A DNA stretch of 21,194 nt from CAZUGH01 sp964619785 (GTDB lineage: Bacteria > Bacillota > Clostridia > Lachnospirales > Lachnospiraceae): contig CAZUGH010000029.1 of NCBI GenBank assembly GCA_964619785.1, forward strand, positions 1 to 21,194, in the 5' to 3' direction. Shown piece by piece: positions 7,254-14,369 of the stretch. A model generated the notes under the pieces. That model saw nothing but the letters and a program-made list of their open reading frames with translations, did not search any database and was not told the DNA's origin. The position numbers and the translations under genes were made by a program. The first letter of the stretch is position 1. The number at the start of each line of letters is the position of its first letter.

Positions 7254-8993
7254 CTATCTGTCCTCCCATTCAATGGCTCCAAATTTACAAGAGCTCTTAC
7301 ATAAACCACATCCATTACACATGGTATCGTCAATAACAACGGTTCCATCTTCTGCTTTGGACATCGCTGGACAACCAGACTGCATACACATACCACATTT
7401 TTTACATTTGTCAGCATCAACCTTACACTGCTTCGTAATCGGTGCTTTGCTAAGTAATGCACAAGGATATTTGGAAATAACAACAGATACTTCATCTTTA
7501 GCAAGTTCTTGCTTCAGAACCTTCTCAAGCTCATCTACGTCAAAGGCGTTTACTGTTACAACATTCTTAATTCCCATTCCCTTACATAGGGTTGGAATAT
7601 CCATAATATATGTGGTTTCACCCATCAGTGTCTTACCAGTTGCTGGGTGATCTTGATGACCTGTCATACCAGTCGTAGAGTTATCTAAAATAACGACCGT
7701 TCCTGTTCCTTTATTATACACCATATTCATCAAAGAGTTAACACCTGTGTGCATAAAAGTTGAATCTCCAATAACGGCAACCCAATTCTTGATATAATCT
7801 TTTCCTTTGGCTTTCTCCAAACCGTGAAGTGTGCTAATAGAAGAACCCATACATACCGTAGTGTCTACAACACCAAGTGGTGCAACAGCACCTAATGTAT
7901 AGCATCCGATATCTCCCATTGCATGAAGTTTCATTTTCTTCATAACAGAATATGTACTTCTATGAGGACATCCTGGGCAAAGGATTGGAGGTCTCGCTGG
8001 AACATCCTTAGGCTCTTTCACTTCAACCTCTTCTTTTAGAATCGCTTTACGAATCATATTCGCACTGTATTCACCTTGAACAGTAAATATCTCTTTACCA
8101 ATACAAGGGATACCCATTGCCTTAACCTGTTCTTCAATCACAGGCTCTAATTCTTCTACGATATATAATTTATCGACTCTTTTAGCAAAATCAGCAATCA
8201 AATCTTTAGGTAATGGATTCACAATACCAAGCTTTAATACGCATATTCCTGGAATTGCTTCCTTTACATACTGATATGGAATACCAGATGTAATCACACC
8301 AATCTTCTCATTTCCAAGCTCGATTGTATTAATTGGGAAATCACAAGCGTCCTTCGCAATTGTATTATTACGTTCTTCAACTATCACATGATGAACCTTT
8401 GCATTGCCAGGCATCATAACATTCTTAGGAATATTTTTCTCATATGGCTTATCTTCCACTTTGGTTGGTTCAACAAGTTCAACCAAACCCTGTGAATGAG
8501 CCAAACGTGTTGTTGTACGGATAATAACTGGTGTATCATATTTCTCACTCATGTCATATGCAAACTTCACGAATTCTTTCGCTTCTGCACTATCACTTGG
8601 CTCTAATACTGGAACATTGGCTGCACGAGCAATCATTCTAGTATCTTGCTCATTCTGTGAGCTATATAGACCTGGATCATCTGCAACGACAGCAACTAAT
8701 CCACCATTTACTCCAATATAGGAAAATGAATACAAAGGATCTGCAGCAACGTTCAAACCAACATGCTTCATCGAAGCTAACGAACGTACACCCGCAAAGC
8801 TTGCTCCAATTGCCACTTCCATGGCAACCTTTTCATTCGGTGCCCATTCGCAATATATGTCCTTATAATTCACAATGTTCTCACTAATTTCTGTACTTGG
8901 TGTGCCGGGATAAGCAGCTGATACCTTAACACCAGCTTCATAAGCACCTCTCGCAATTGCTTCATTACCAAGCATTAATACTTTTTCACTCAT
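7254..8993 (-). CDS. iorA: Indolepyruvate:ferredoxin oxidoreductase alpha subunit
   Basis: The 579-residue catalytic subunit binds thiamine diphosphate and two iron-sulfur clusters. It begins with the pyrimidine-binding domain (GNEAIARGAYEAG, AAYPGTPSTEI), continues through a transketolase-like middle domain, then the TPP domain with CPGCPHRS and GDSTFMHTG...N, and ends with two ferredoxin-like motifs: Cys530, Cys533, Cys536, Cys541 (CX2CX2CX4CP) and Cys559, Cys562, Cys565, Cys569 (CX2CX2CX3C). The CX4CP spacing is, from family knowledge, a known IorA peculiarity and not a defect. The ATG at 8991-8993 has AAAGGA upstream, inside a small upstream gene that overlaps it by 8 bases. With iorB, paaK and the ACT gene it forms an amino-acid-catabolic module. 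Confidence 0.95.
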   Translation of the reverse strand: MSEKVLMLGNEAIARGAYEAGVKVSAAYPGTPSTEISENIVNYKDIYCEWAPNEKVAMEVAIGASFAGVRSLASMKHVGLNVAADPLYSFSYIGVNGGLVAVVADDPGLYSSQNEQDTRMIARAANVPVLEPSDSAEAKEFVKFAYDMSEKYDTPVIIRTTTRLAHSQGLVELVEPTKVEDKPYEKNIPKNVMMPGNAKVHHVIVEERNNTIAKDACDFPINTIELGNEKIGVITSGIPYQYVKEAIPGICVLKLGIVNPLPKDLIADFAKRVDKLYIVEELEPVIEEQVKAMGIPCIGKEIFTVQGEYSANMIRKAILKEEVEVKEPKDVPARPPILCPGCPHRSTYSVMKKMKLHAMGDIGCYTLGAVAPLGVVDTTVCMGSSISTLHGLEKAKGKDYIKNWVAVIGDSTFMHTGVNSLMNMVYNKGTGTVVILDNSTTGMTGHQDHPATGKTLMGETTYIMDIPTLCKGMGIKNVVTVNAFDVDELEKVLKQELAKDEVSVVISKYPCALLSKAPITKQCKVDADKCKKCGMCMQSGCPAMSKAEDGTVVIDDTMCNGCGLCKSSCKFGAIEWEDR

Positions 8994-9132
8994 CTGTCTT
9001 GTTTCCTTTCATGTCATCTTTTCTATGTTTTGCTTTGCGCAAATGAATGCCTGCCATAACTCCTGCAAATGCTACAGCTGCAAAAATAACTAATTTTACT
9101 ACATATTGTAAAATTGCTCCTACCAATACCAT
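8986..9132 (-). CDS. Small single-pass membrane protein, 48 residues, coupled to iorA
   Basis: I do not recognise this gene. It encodes MVLVGAILQYVVKLVIFAAV at its start, a hydrophobic segment spanning about residues 2-29 with one lysine (Lys13), followed by a basic tail (HLRKAKHRK, 30-38) and a polar end. This predicts one membrane helix with the C-terminus in the cytoplasm by the positive-inside rule. The ATG at 9130-9132 has a strong GAGGTGAT site. The stop overlaps the iorA start as ATGAGTGA, and the iorA ribosome binding site lies within the frame, so translational coupling is likely. It starts 18 bases after hisIE. The strong site, clean transmembrane design and tight packing support a real gene; function is open. 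It might tether or assist IorAB, or be a generic small membrane protein. Confidence 0.75.
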   Translation of the reverse strand: MVLVGAILQYVVKLVIFAAVAFAGVMAGIHLRKAKHRKDDMKGNKTDE

Positions 9133-9150
9133 GTCATCACCTCTTTGATT

Positions 9151-10389
9151 TTATCGTCTGGATAATTCTTTCATAACATCATCCCATGACACACCACACT
9201 CAGCCATAAGCACCATCATGTGATATAAGAAATCCGAAATCTCATACTTCAATTCTTCTGCATCAGGATTCTTAGCCGCAATCACTATCTCGGTTGCCTC
9301 TTCACCGCATTTCTTCAGTATCTTGTCAATTCCTTTATCAAAAAGATAATTCGTATATGATCCTTCTTTAGGATGCTCCTTGCGATCTTCAATTACACCC
9401 ATCACATCGCTAAGGACAGTCAGCGGATTGGTATCATTATAGTCCTTCTTCGCTAGCTGATTGAAGAAACAGCTTCTCTTGCCTGTATGACAAGCAGCTC
9501 CTACCTGATGAACTTTAGCTAAAATGGTATCTTTATCACAATCTAAAGCAAGTTCTTTTACATATTGAAAATGTCCTGACGTATCGCCCTTACACCATAA
9601 TTCCTGTCGACTCCGACTATAATAAGTCATACGACCTGTTGTACATGTGGCCTCAAAGGACTCCTGATTCATATATGCCATCATCAATACTTCACTTGTC
9701 TTGTAATCCTGCACAATACAAGGAATCAAACCTTTATCGTCTAATGTGAACTCCGAGAAGTCGATTGCGGAATCAAATGTGTTCATTGCTATTCCTGCTT
9801 CTTTTAGAATGGATTTCACTTTGTAAATACTTTTATTCTCGTAATAGTTAGTAGATACACCTTCAATCTTATCTAACTTCATCAAATCTTGTAAATCGTT
9901 TCTAAGTAAACTATCACGTATTACAACATTTTGCTTTGTATGATTCAGTCGCTTCTCAAAGGCACCCGACAAACTCACATGTTTTACTAGCAATGTGTCC
10001 ACAGGAAAATCCATCGTCTCAAAATCTTCCTTCGCATCAACTTCAATCACGATCTTGTCTGCCCCAAAACGAGCAATCACTTCATCAAGTACTTCCTTCT
10101 CAGGTAAAATATCATACTTGATCACAACTCTCTCTGCTCCAGTATAAAATGCCTTCTTCGCATCTTCAAATCTACCAACATACATACCTGTCGCAAATGG
10201 AATATCAATCGCACTTGCTACCATCTTGAGAGTAGATAGAAAATCTTCGCGCTCTGTTTCAATCTTTGAATAATTATAGATAAAAAGTTGATCCGCGCCA
10301 GCATGACAACACTGCTCAGCCTTCGCAACAATATTACTTCCCACTTCGTTCTCCCCATTAATAAAAGGGATAATCTTCTTATATGACAT
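9151..10389 (-). CDS. hisIE: Bifunctional phosphoribosyl-AMP cyclohydrolase / phosphoribosyl-ATP pyrophosphatase with N-terminal HisA/HisF-like domain
   Basis: The enzyme carries out steps 2 and 3 of histidine synthesis. Of 412 residues, about 1-205 resemble a HisA/HisF TIM barrel (KKIIPFINGENEVG; GADQLFIY; FEDAKKAFYTGAERVVI), 207-310 is the HisI domain (TYYSRSRQELWCKGDTSG, metal-binding DCDKD at 283-287, ACHTGKRSCFF at 299-309), and 325-405 is HisE (FDKGIDKILKKCGEEATE, ending with the EISDFLYH helix). Standard HisIE is about 200 residues, so the N-terminal half is an addition. In the barrel the catalytic aspartate region of HisF (IPCLDV) reads IPFINGE and the usual GGGIR reads GMYVG, so that part is probably not catalytic, while HisI and HisE motifs look intact. 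ATG at 10387-10389 with GGAGG; 17 bases follow hisB. Confidence 0.93.
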   Translation of the reverse strand: MSYKKIIPFINGENEVGSNIVAKAEQCCHAGADQLFIYNYSKIETEREDFLSTLKMVASAIDIPFATGMYVGRFEDAKKAFYTGAERVVIKYDILPEKEVLDEVIARFGADKIVIEVDAKEDFETMDFPVDTLLVKHVSLSGAFEKRLNHTKQNVVIRDSLLRNDLQDLMKLDKIEGVSTNYYENKSIYKVKSILKEAGIAMNTFDSAIDFSEFTLDDKGLIPCIVQDYKTSEVLMMAYMNQESFEATCTTGRMTYYSRSRQELWCKGDTSGHFQYVKELALDCDKDTILAKVHQVGAACHTGKRSCFFNQLAKKDYNDTNPLTVLSDVMGVIEDRKEHPKEGSYTNYLFDKGIDKILKKCGEEATEIVIAAKNPDAEELKYEISDFLYHMMVLMAECGVSWDDVMKELSRR

Positions 10390-10406
10390 AATGTCCTCCA
10401 GTAAAA

Positions 10407-10994
10407 TTATAATGTTCCTTTTGTCGATAAGACGCCATCAATTCGTTCATCAATACCAGTCGCCATATCCATTGCTTTCGCTACTGCCTTAAACATAGCT
10501 TCAACAATGTGATGATTATTCGTACCAGACAATTGCTTGATATGAAGGTTCATCTGAGCTCCATTTGCAAATCCCGCAAAAAATTCTCGAACAACTTCAG
10601 TCTCCATCGTTCCCAACTTCGGTGTTGTTAAATCTGCATCATAGGAAAAATAAGCTCTGCCTGACAAATCAAGAGAGGCCAATACAAGTGCATCATCCAT
10701 AGGTAAAATAAAATAGCCATATCTACGAATACCACTTTTATCACCCAATGCTTCCATGAATGCTTGTCCGAGCACAATACCGGTATCTTCTACTGTGTGA
10801 TGTGCATCTACCCCGATGTCACCGTTCACTGTGATACTCAGATTAAACAATCCGTGCTTGGCAAAACCTTCTAGCATGTGGTCAAAAAAGCCAATACCTG
10901 TATCAATATCGCTACTTCCTGATCCATCAATATTTAATTTCATAGAAATCTCTGTTTCCTTGGTGATACGTTCTTTCTCAGCTGTTCTTCCCAT
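10407..10994 (-). CDS. hisB: Imidazoleglycerol-phosphate dehydratase
   Basis: HisB dehydrates imidazole glycerol phosphate to imidazole acetol phosphate using a manganese centre. The 195-residue product has the normal monofunctional length and all family motifs: GFFDHML, DAHHTVEDTGI, NNHHIVEAMFKA and the C-terminal STKGTL. There is no phosphatase fusion as in enterobacteria. I choose the ATG at 10992-10994: GGAGG at 11006-11010 lies 11 bases upstream, and the next in-frame ATG (11028-11030) has no binding site and would sit almost at the inferred transcript start. It is the first gene after the hisD terminator and has its own promoter. Confidence 0.95.
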   Translation of the reverse strand: MGRTAEKERITKETEISMKLNIDGSGSSDIDTGIGFFDHMLEGFAKHGLFNLSITVNGDIGVDAHHTVEDTGIVLGQAFMEALGDKSGIRRYGYFILPMDDALVLASLDLSGRAYFSYDADLTTPKLGTMETEVVREFFAGFANGAQMNLHIKQLSGTNNHHIVEAMFKAVAKAMDMATGIDERIDGVLSTKGTL

Positions 10995-11005
10995 AACGAT
11001 ATCGT

Positions 11006-11010
11006 CCTCC
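11006..11010 (-). promoter_or_regulatory. Ribosome binding site deciding the hisB start
   Basis: GGAGG on the minus strand with 11 bases to the ATG at 10992-10994. The spacing is slightly long, but no other candidate start of hisB has a comparable site, so it fixes the 195-residue form. Confidence 0.7.
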
Positions 11011-11040
11011 AAAAAAGTATAGTTTCTCATAATCTTTATT

Positions 11041-11069
11041 ATTATACCTTTTTAAGGAATAAATTGCAA
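11041..11069 (-). promoter_or_regulatory. Sigma-A-type promoter for hisB and downstream genes
   Basis: On the minus strand TTGCAA (11064-11069) is followed after exactly 17 bases by a perfect TATAAT (11041-11046). The inferred start is near 11034, leaving a leader of about 40 bases before hisB. It lies directly downstream of the hisD terminator, which makes a separate second transcription unit likely. Confidence 0.8.
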
Positions 11070-11090
11070 GTGCTGATAGTTCTCCATTTT

Positions 11091-11128
11091 AACAACAAAA
11101 AAGGGAATGAAATCAAATCTCATTCCCT
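11091..11128 (-). terminator. Intrinsic terminator after hisD
   Basis: Read on the minus strand, AGGGAATGA (11120-11128) pairs perfectly with TCATTCCCT (11102-11110); the stem can extend by G-T, A-T and T-A pairs to about 12 bp with a tiny loop, and is followed at once by TTTTT then GTTGTT. The stem begins 14 bases after the hisD stop. This is a textbook rho-independent terminator for leftward transcription. The opposite direction lacks a strong T run. Confidence 0.9.
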
Positions 11129-11142
11129 CTAATTCGTTTTGT

Positions 11143-12432
11143 TTATTCAAATCTTACGTGAATCGAATTGGCATGTGCTGTCAAACGTTCTGCTTTTGCA
11201 AATGTCTCAATATCATCATGTACTGGTTCAAGTGCTTCTTTTGAATAAGAAATGATGCTTGACTTCTTAATAAAGTCATCAATTCCTAGTGGTGAGAAGA
11301 ATTTTGCTGTTCCATTGGTAGGTAATACATGATTTGGTCCCGCAAAATAATCACCTAATGGTTCACTACTATATTCACCTAAGAACATAGCACCTGCATT
11401 CTGAATCTTAGTCATTGTCTCCCAAGGATTCTTGGTGTTAATCTCGAGATGTTCGGAAGCAATTTCATTAGTTACTTCGATTGCTTCTTCCATCGTACCC
11501 GTCAAAAGAATGTATCCAAAGTTATCAAGTGATTTCTGTATAATCTCAGCTCTTGATAATGTCTTAAGGAAACCATCTACTTCATCTGATACCTTCTTCG
11601 CTAGTTCTTCGCTTGTTGTAACAAGAATTGCCGAAGCCAATTCATCATGTTCTGCCTGTGAAAGTAAATCAGCGGCTACATATCTAGGCGTTGCTGTCTC
11701 GTCAGCTAAAACTAAAATTTCGCTTGGACCTGCAATTGAATCAATGTTCACATAACCATAAACAGATTTTTTTGCTAATGCCACATAGATGTTACCTGGT
11801 CCGACAATCTTCTGAACTTTTTTAATTGTCTCCGTACCATATGCTAAAGCGCCGATTGCCTGTGAACCGCCAACCTTATAAATCTCTGTTACACCAGATA
11901 AATTAGCAGCTACTAAAGTGGCTGGATTCACCTTGCCTTCAGCGGATGGAGGTGTCACCATAACAATTCTTTTAACACCTGCGACATGAGCAGGTATTGC
12001 ACACATCAATACGCTTGATGGATAGGCGGCTTTACCACCTGGTACATAAATACCAACACTTTCAAGTGCCGTTACTTTCTGTCCAAGAATAGAACCATTT
12101 GGTTTTGTATCAATCCAACTATTTGGTAACTGTTTCTCATGAAATGCTTTTACATTAGCAATGGATTCCTTCATAATGCGAATCAGTTCACTATCTACCT
12201 GTTGATAAGCCTCTTTGATTTCGTCTTCCGTTACAAGCAATTCTTTGGCACTAAGTTCTGCTTTATCAAACTTCTTTGTATACTTCAGAATTGCCTGATC
12301 ACCATTTTCCTTAACATCAGCTAAAATCTCATCAACCGCTGACTGGTACTGGCCATATTGATTCGGGCTTCTCTGTAATAGGTTCTCTAAAATATTTTTC
12401 TTCGTTTCTTCTGTTAATCGTTCGATTCTCAT
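11143..12432 (-). CDS. hisD: Histidinol dehydrogenase
   Basis: HisD catalyses the last two oxidations, histidinol to histidine, with NAD and zinc. The 429-residue protein has normal length, with GIYVPGGKAAYPS (127-139), GPGNIYVALAKK (211-222), DSIAGPSEILVLAD (231-244), SQAEHDE (258-264; Gln259 and His262 as likely zinc ligands), the catalytic pair Glu327-His328 in SEHLEI, and a C-terminal GPNHVLPT segment. Its ATG overlaps the hisG stop (ATGA), and an AAGGGGG site lies in the end of hisG, so the two are coupled. It is the last gene before the terminator. Confidence 0.96.
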   Translation of the reverse strand: MRIERLTEETKKNILENLLQRSPNQYGQYQSAVDEILADVKENGDQAILKYTKKFDKAELSAKELLVTEDEIKEAYQQVDSELIRIMKESIANVKAFHEKQLPNSWIDTKPNGSILGQKVTALESVGIYVPGGKAAYPSSVLMCAIPAHVAGVKRIVMVTPPSAEGKVNPATLVAANLSGVTEIYKVGGSQAIGALAYGTETIKKVQKIVGPGNIYVALAKKSVYGYVNIDSIAGPSEILVLADETATPRYVAADLLSQAEHDELASAILVTTSEELAKKVSDEVDGFLKTLSRAEIIQKSLDNFGYILLTGTMEEAIEVTNEIASEHLEINTKNPWETMTKIQNAGAMFLGEYSSEPLGDYFAGPNHVLPTNGTAKFFSPLGIDDFIKKSSIISYSKEALEPVHDDIETFAKAERLTAHANSIHVRFE

Positions 12433-13070
12433 GCTAAAACCCCCTTAATCTCTTTGATTAGATTGGTAATTCTCTCATGCTGCATCTTCATACTGACTTC
12501 ATTTACAACAACGCGTGCTGATAATGGGCATATCTCTTCTAAGACTTCAAGTCCATTGGCTTTTAATGTAGAACCAGTTTCAACAATATCAACAATTACC
12601 TCAGACAAGCCAACGATAGGTGCTAACTCAACTGAGCCATTTAATTTAATGATATCAACTGTCTGATGTTTCTTATTGTAAAAATAGTCTTTCGCAATTC
12701 CTGGGTATTTTGATGCCACACGAATAATTTCATTCTTGTTGAGGAGTTCTCTAGCTGAGGCAGGACCTGCTACACACATGTTGCATTTACCGATATCAAG
12801 ATCAAGCACTTCAAAAATGCGTCGATTCTCTTCTAAAATGGTATCTCTGCCAACTACACCGATATCAGCTGCACCATACTCGACATAAGTTGGCACATCA
12901 CTTGCTTTTGCTAAGAAAAACTTAAAACCAAGTTCTTCATTCGTGAAAATGAGCTTACGTGTGTCTTTATCATTAATCTCTTCACATGTTATGCCAATCT
13001 GCTCAAATATCTCCAAAGTCTTCTTGGCTAAACGTCCTTTGGCCAAAGCTATTGTTAAATATTTTTTCAT
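12429..13070 (-). CDS. hisG: ATP phosphoribosyltransferase catalytic subunit, short form
   Basis: HisG joins ATP and PRPP in the first committed step of histidine synthesis. At 213 residues it is the short form that lacks the C-terminal regulatory domain and works with HisZ, which lies directly upstream. Motifs: TIALAKGRL (6-14), YGAADIGVVGRDTI (65-78) and the PRPP-binding loop region DIVETGSTLKANGLEV (161-176). The ATG at 13068-13070 follows GGAG by about 6 bases; extending 21 codons further would overlap hisZ and add an unrelated segment. It starts 19 bases after hisZ and overlaps hisD by 4 bases. Confidence 0.95.
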   Translation of the reverse strand: MKKYLTIALAKGRLAKKTLEIFEQIGITCEEINDKDTRKLIFTNEELGFKFFLAKASDVPTYVEYGAADIGVVGRDTILEENRRIFEVLDLDIGKCNMCVAGPASARELLNKNEIIRVASKYPGIAKDYFYNKKHQTVDIIKLNGSVELAPIVGLSEVIVDIVETGSTLKANGLEVLEEICPLSARVVVNEVSMKMQHERITNLIKEIKGVLA

Positions 13071-13089
13071 ATTCGTCTCCAATTCTATA

Positions 13090-14352
13090 CTATTGTAATT
13101 CTTGTAATGTCTTAACAGTATCCATGTCGTCACTCATAGAATGGACATGAATGCTCTCTTCATTTTCAATATATAGAATTTCTTTAACATTATTTCTCTT
13201 GCCATAAGCAACATAATCTTCCATAGAGCGGTCTGCATCACGACGCATCAGTCGCACAGCAAATCCCATCTCACGATAATGATTTCCAAGATTAATTGCT
13301 ATTTTACGATTCGATGAACGATAAATCAATAATGTCTGTGGTGCATAAGACTCTGTCTCAATCTTCTGACGTGACAGGGCAATCATTAACTGATCTAACG
13401 TAATGGCAACGCCTATGGCACTTGCTTTCTTGCCAAACTGCTCAACAAGATGGTCATAACGTCCTCCACTTGCCACAGCTTCTCCTGTTCCATATGTATA
13501 TGCCTTGAAAATAACACCTGTGTAATAGTTATAATGACTAAGTATACCAAGGTCAAATGTAGCATATGCATCTAGACCATATGTTTCTAAAATATGGCTT
13601 AAATTCTCCAAGCGGTCAATCGCTGCTAATGCTCTCGCATTCTTGGTCATCTTACGAACGTACTCAAAATGCTCTGTTCCACCAAATAATTCAGGAAGCT
13701 TGATAAATAACTCTTTGAGGCTATCGCTGATTTGCTTATTTTCCAAAAAATCCTCTACGCCAAACATGTTCTTATTCTCTAAAAGAACCTTGAGTTGCGT
13801 CACTTCTGCATCCGATAAGCCAGCTTCTTCAACAAGTCCCAAGAAAAAGTCTGCATGTCCGATATCTACTTGGAACTCTTCTAAGCCAGCCTTCTGAAGG
13901 CATTCAATCGTCAATGCAATCATCTCGCCGTCTGCATCAGAGGAGCAATCATTCATCAACTCTGCGCCAATCTGACATACTTCCTTCAGTCGTCCTTGAT
14001 AACTCGAATTGTTCACAAACGTGTTGCCTACATAGCAAAGTCTAATCTGTAACTCTTCATCCTGATAATACTTCGACACACTTCTCGCAATGGATGGTGT
14101 GATGTCAGGACGTAGCACTAATGTATTGTTATTGCGATCAAAGAACTTATACATTTCCTTCGATGCAACACTACCTCTACGGCTATTGAAAATATCGAAA
14201 AATTCAAATGTAGGAGTTTGGATATCCTGAAATCCGTATAATTTCATAACCTGATGAATATGCTCTTGAACAAAAAGTCTTTTTTCGCAATCATCTCCAT
14301 AGATATCTCGTACACCTTCTGGTGTAAATAATAATTCTTGATTATAATCCAT
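13090..14352 (-). CDS. hisZ: ATP phosphoribosyltransferase regulatory subunit
   Basis: HisZ is a histidyl-tRNA synthetase paralogue that lacks aminoacylation and acts as the regulatory partner of short HisG, mediating histidine feedback. The 420-residue product keeps the class II fold signatures: TPEGVRDIYGDD (10-21), LVLRPDITPSIAR (78-90), the motif-2-like RLCYVGNTF (104-112) and a motif-3-like ASGGRYDHLVEQFG. The short tail and its position next to a short hisG favour HisZ over HisS. I start at the ATG at 14350-14352, preceded by GAGGG; an ATG four codons earlier lacks a site. It begins 17 bases after ilvA, with no leader, T-box or attenuator between. Confidence 0.9.
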   Translation of the reverse strand: MDYNQELLFTPEGVRDIYGDDCEKRLFVQEHIHQVMKLYGFQDIQTPTFEFFDIFNSRRGSVASKEMYKFFDRNNNTLVLRPDITPSIARSVSKYYQDEELQIRLCYVGNTFVNNSSYQGRLKEVCQIGAELMNDCSSDADGEMIALTIECLQKAGLEEFQVDIGHADFFLGLVEEAGLSDAEVTQLKVLLENKNMFGVEDFLENKQISDSLKELFIKLPELFGGTEHFEYVRKMTKNARALAAIDRLENLSHILETYGLDAYATFDLGILSHYNYYTGVIFKAYTYGTGEAVASGGRYDHLVEQFGKKASAIGVAITLDQLMIALSRQKIETESYAPQTLLIYRSSNRKIAINLGNHYREMGFAVRLMRRDADRSMEDYVAYGKRNNVKEILYIENEESIHVHSMSDDMDTVKTLQELQ

Positions 14353-14369
14353 AATGTCCCTCATTGTTA

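Noticed and set aside
7254..7480. Irregular cysteine spacing (CX4CP) in the first iron-sulfur motif of IorA as a defect
   Set aside because: This spacing is, from family knowledge, characteristic of IorA proteins and all eight cysteines are present.
13090..14352. hisZ as a true histidyl-tRNA synthetase
   Set aside because: Its position directly before a short hisG and its C-terminal region without the usual anticodon-binding features favour the regulatory paralogue.
14353..14369. T-box or his/ilv attenuator before hisZ
   Set aside because: The gap to ilvA is 17 bases, too short for any riboswitch or T-box.
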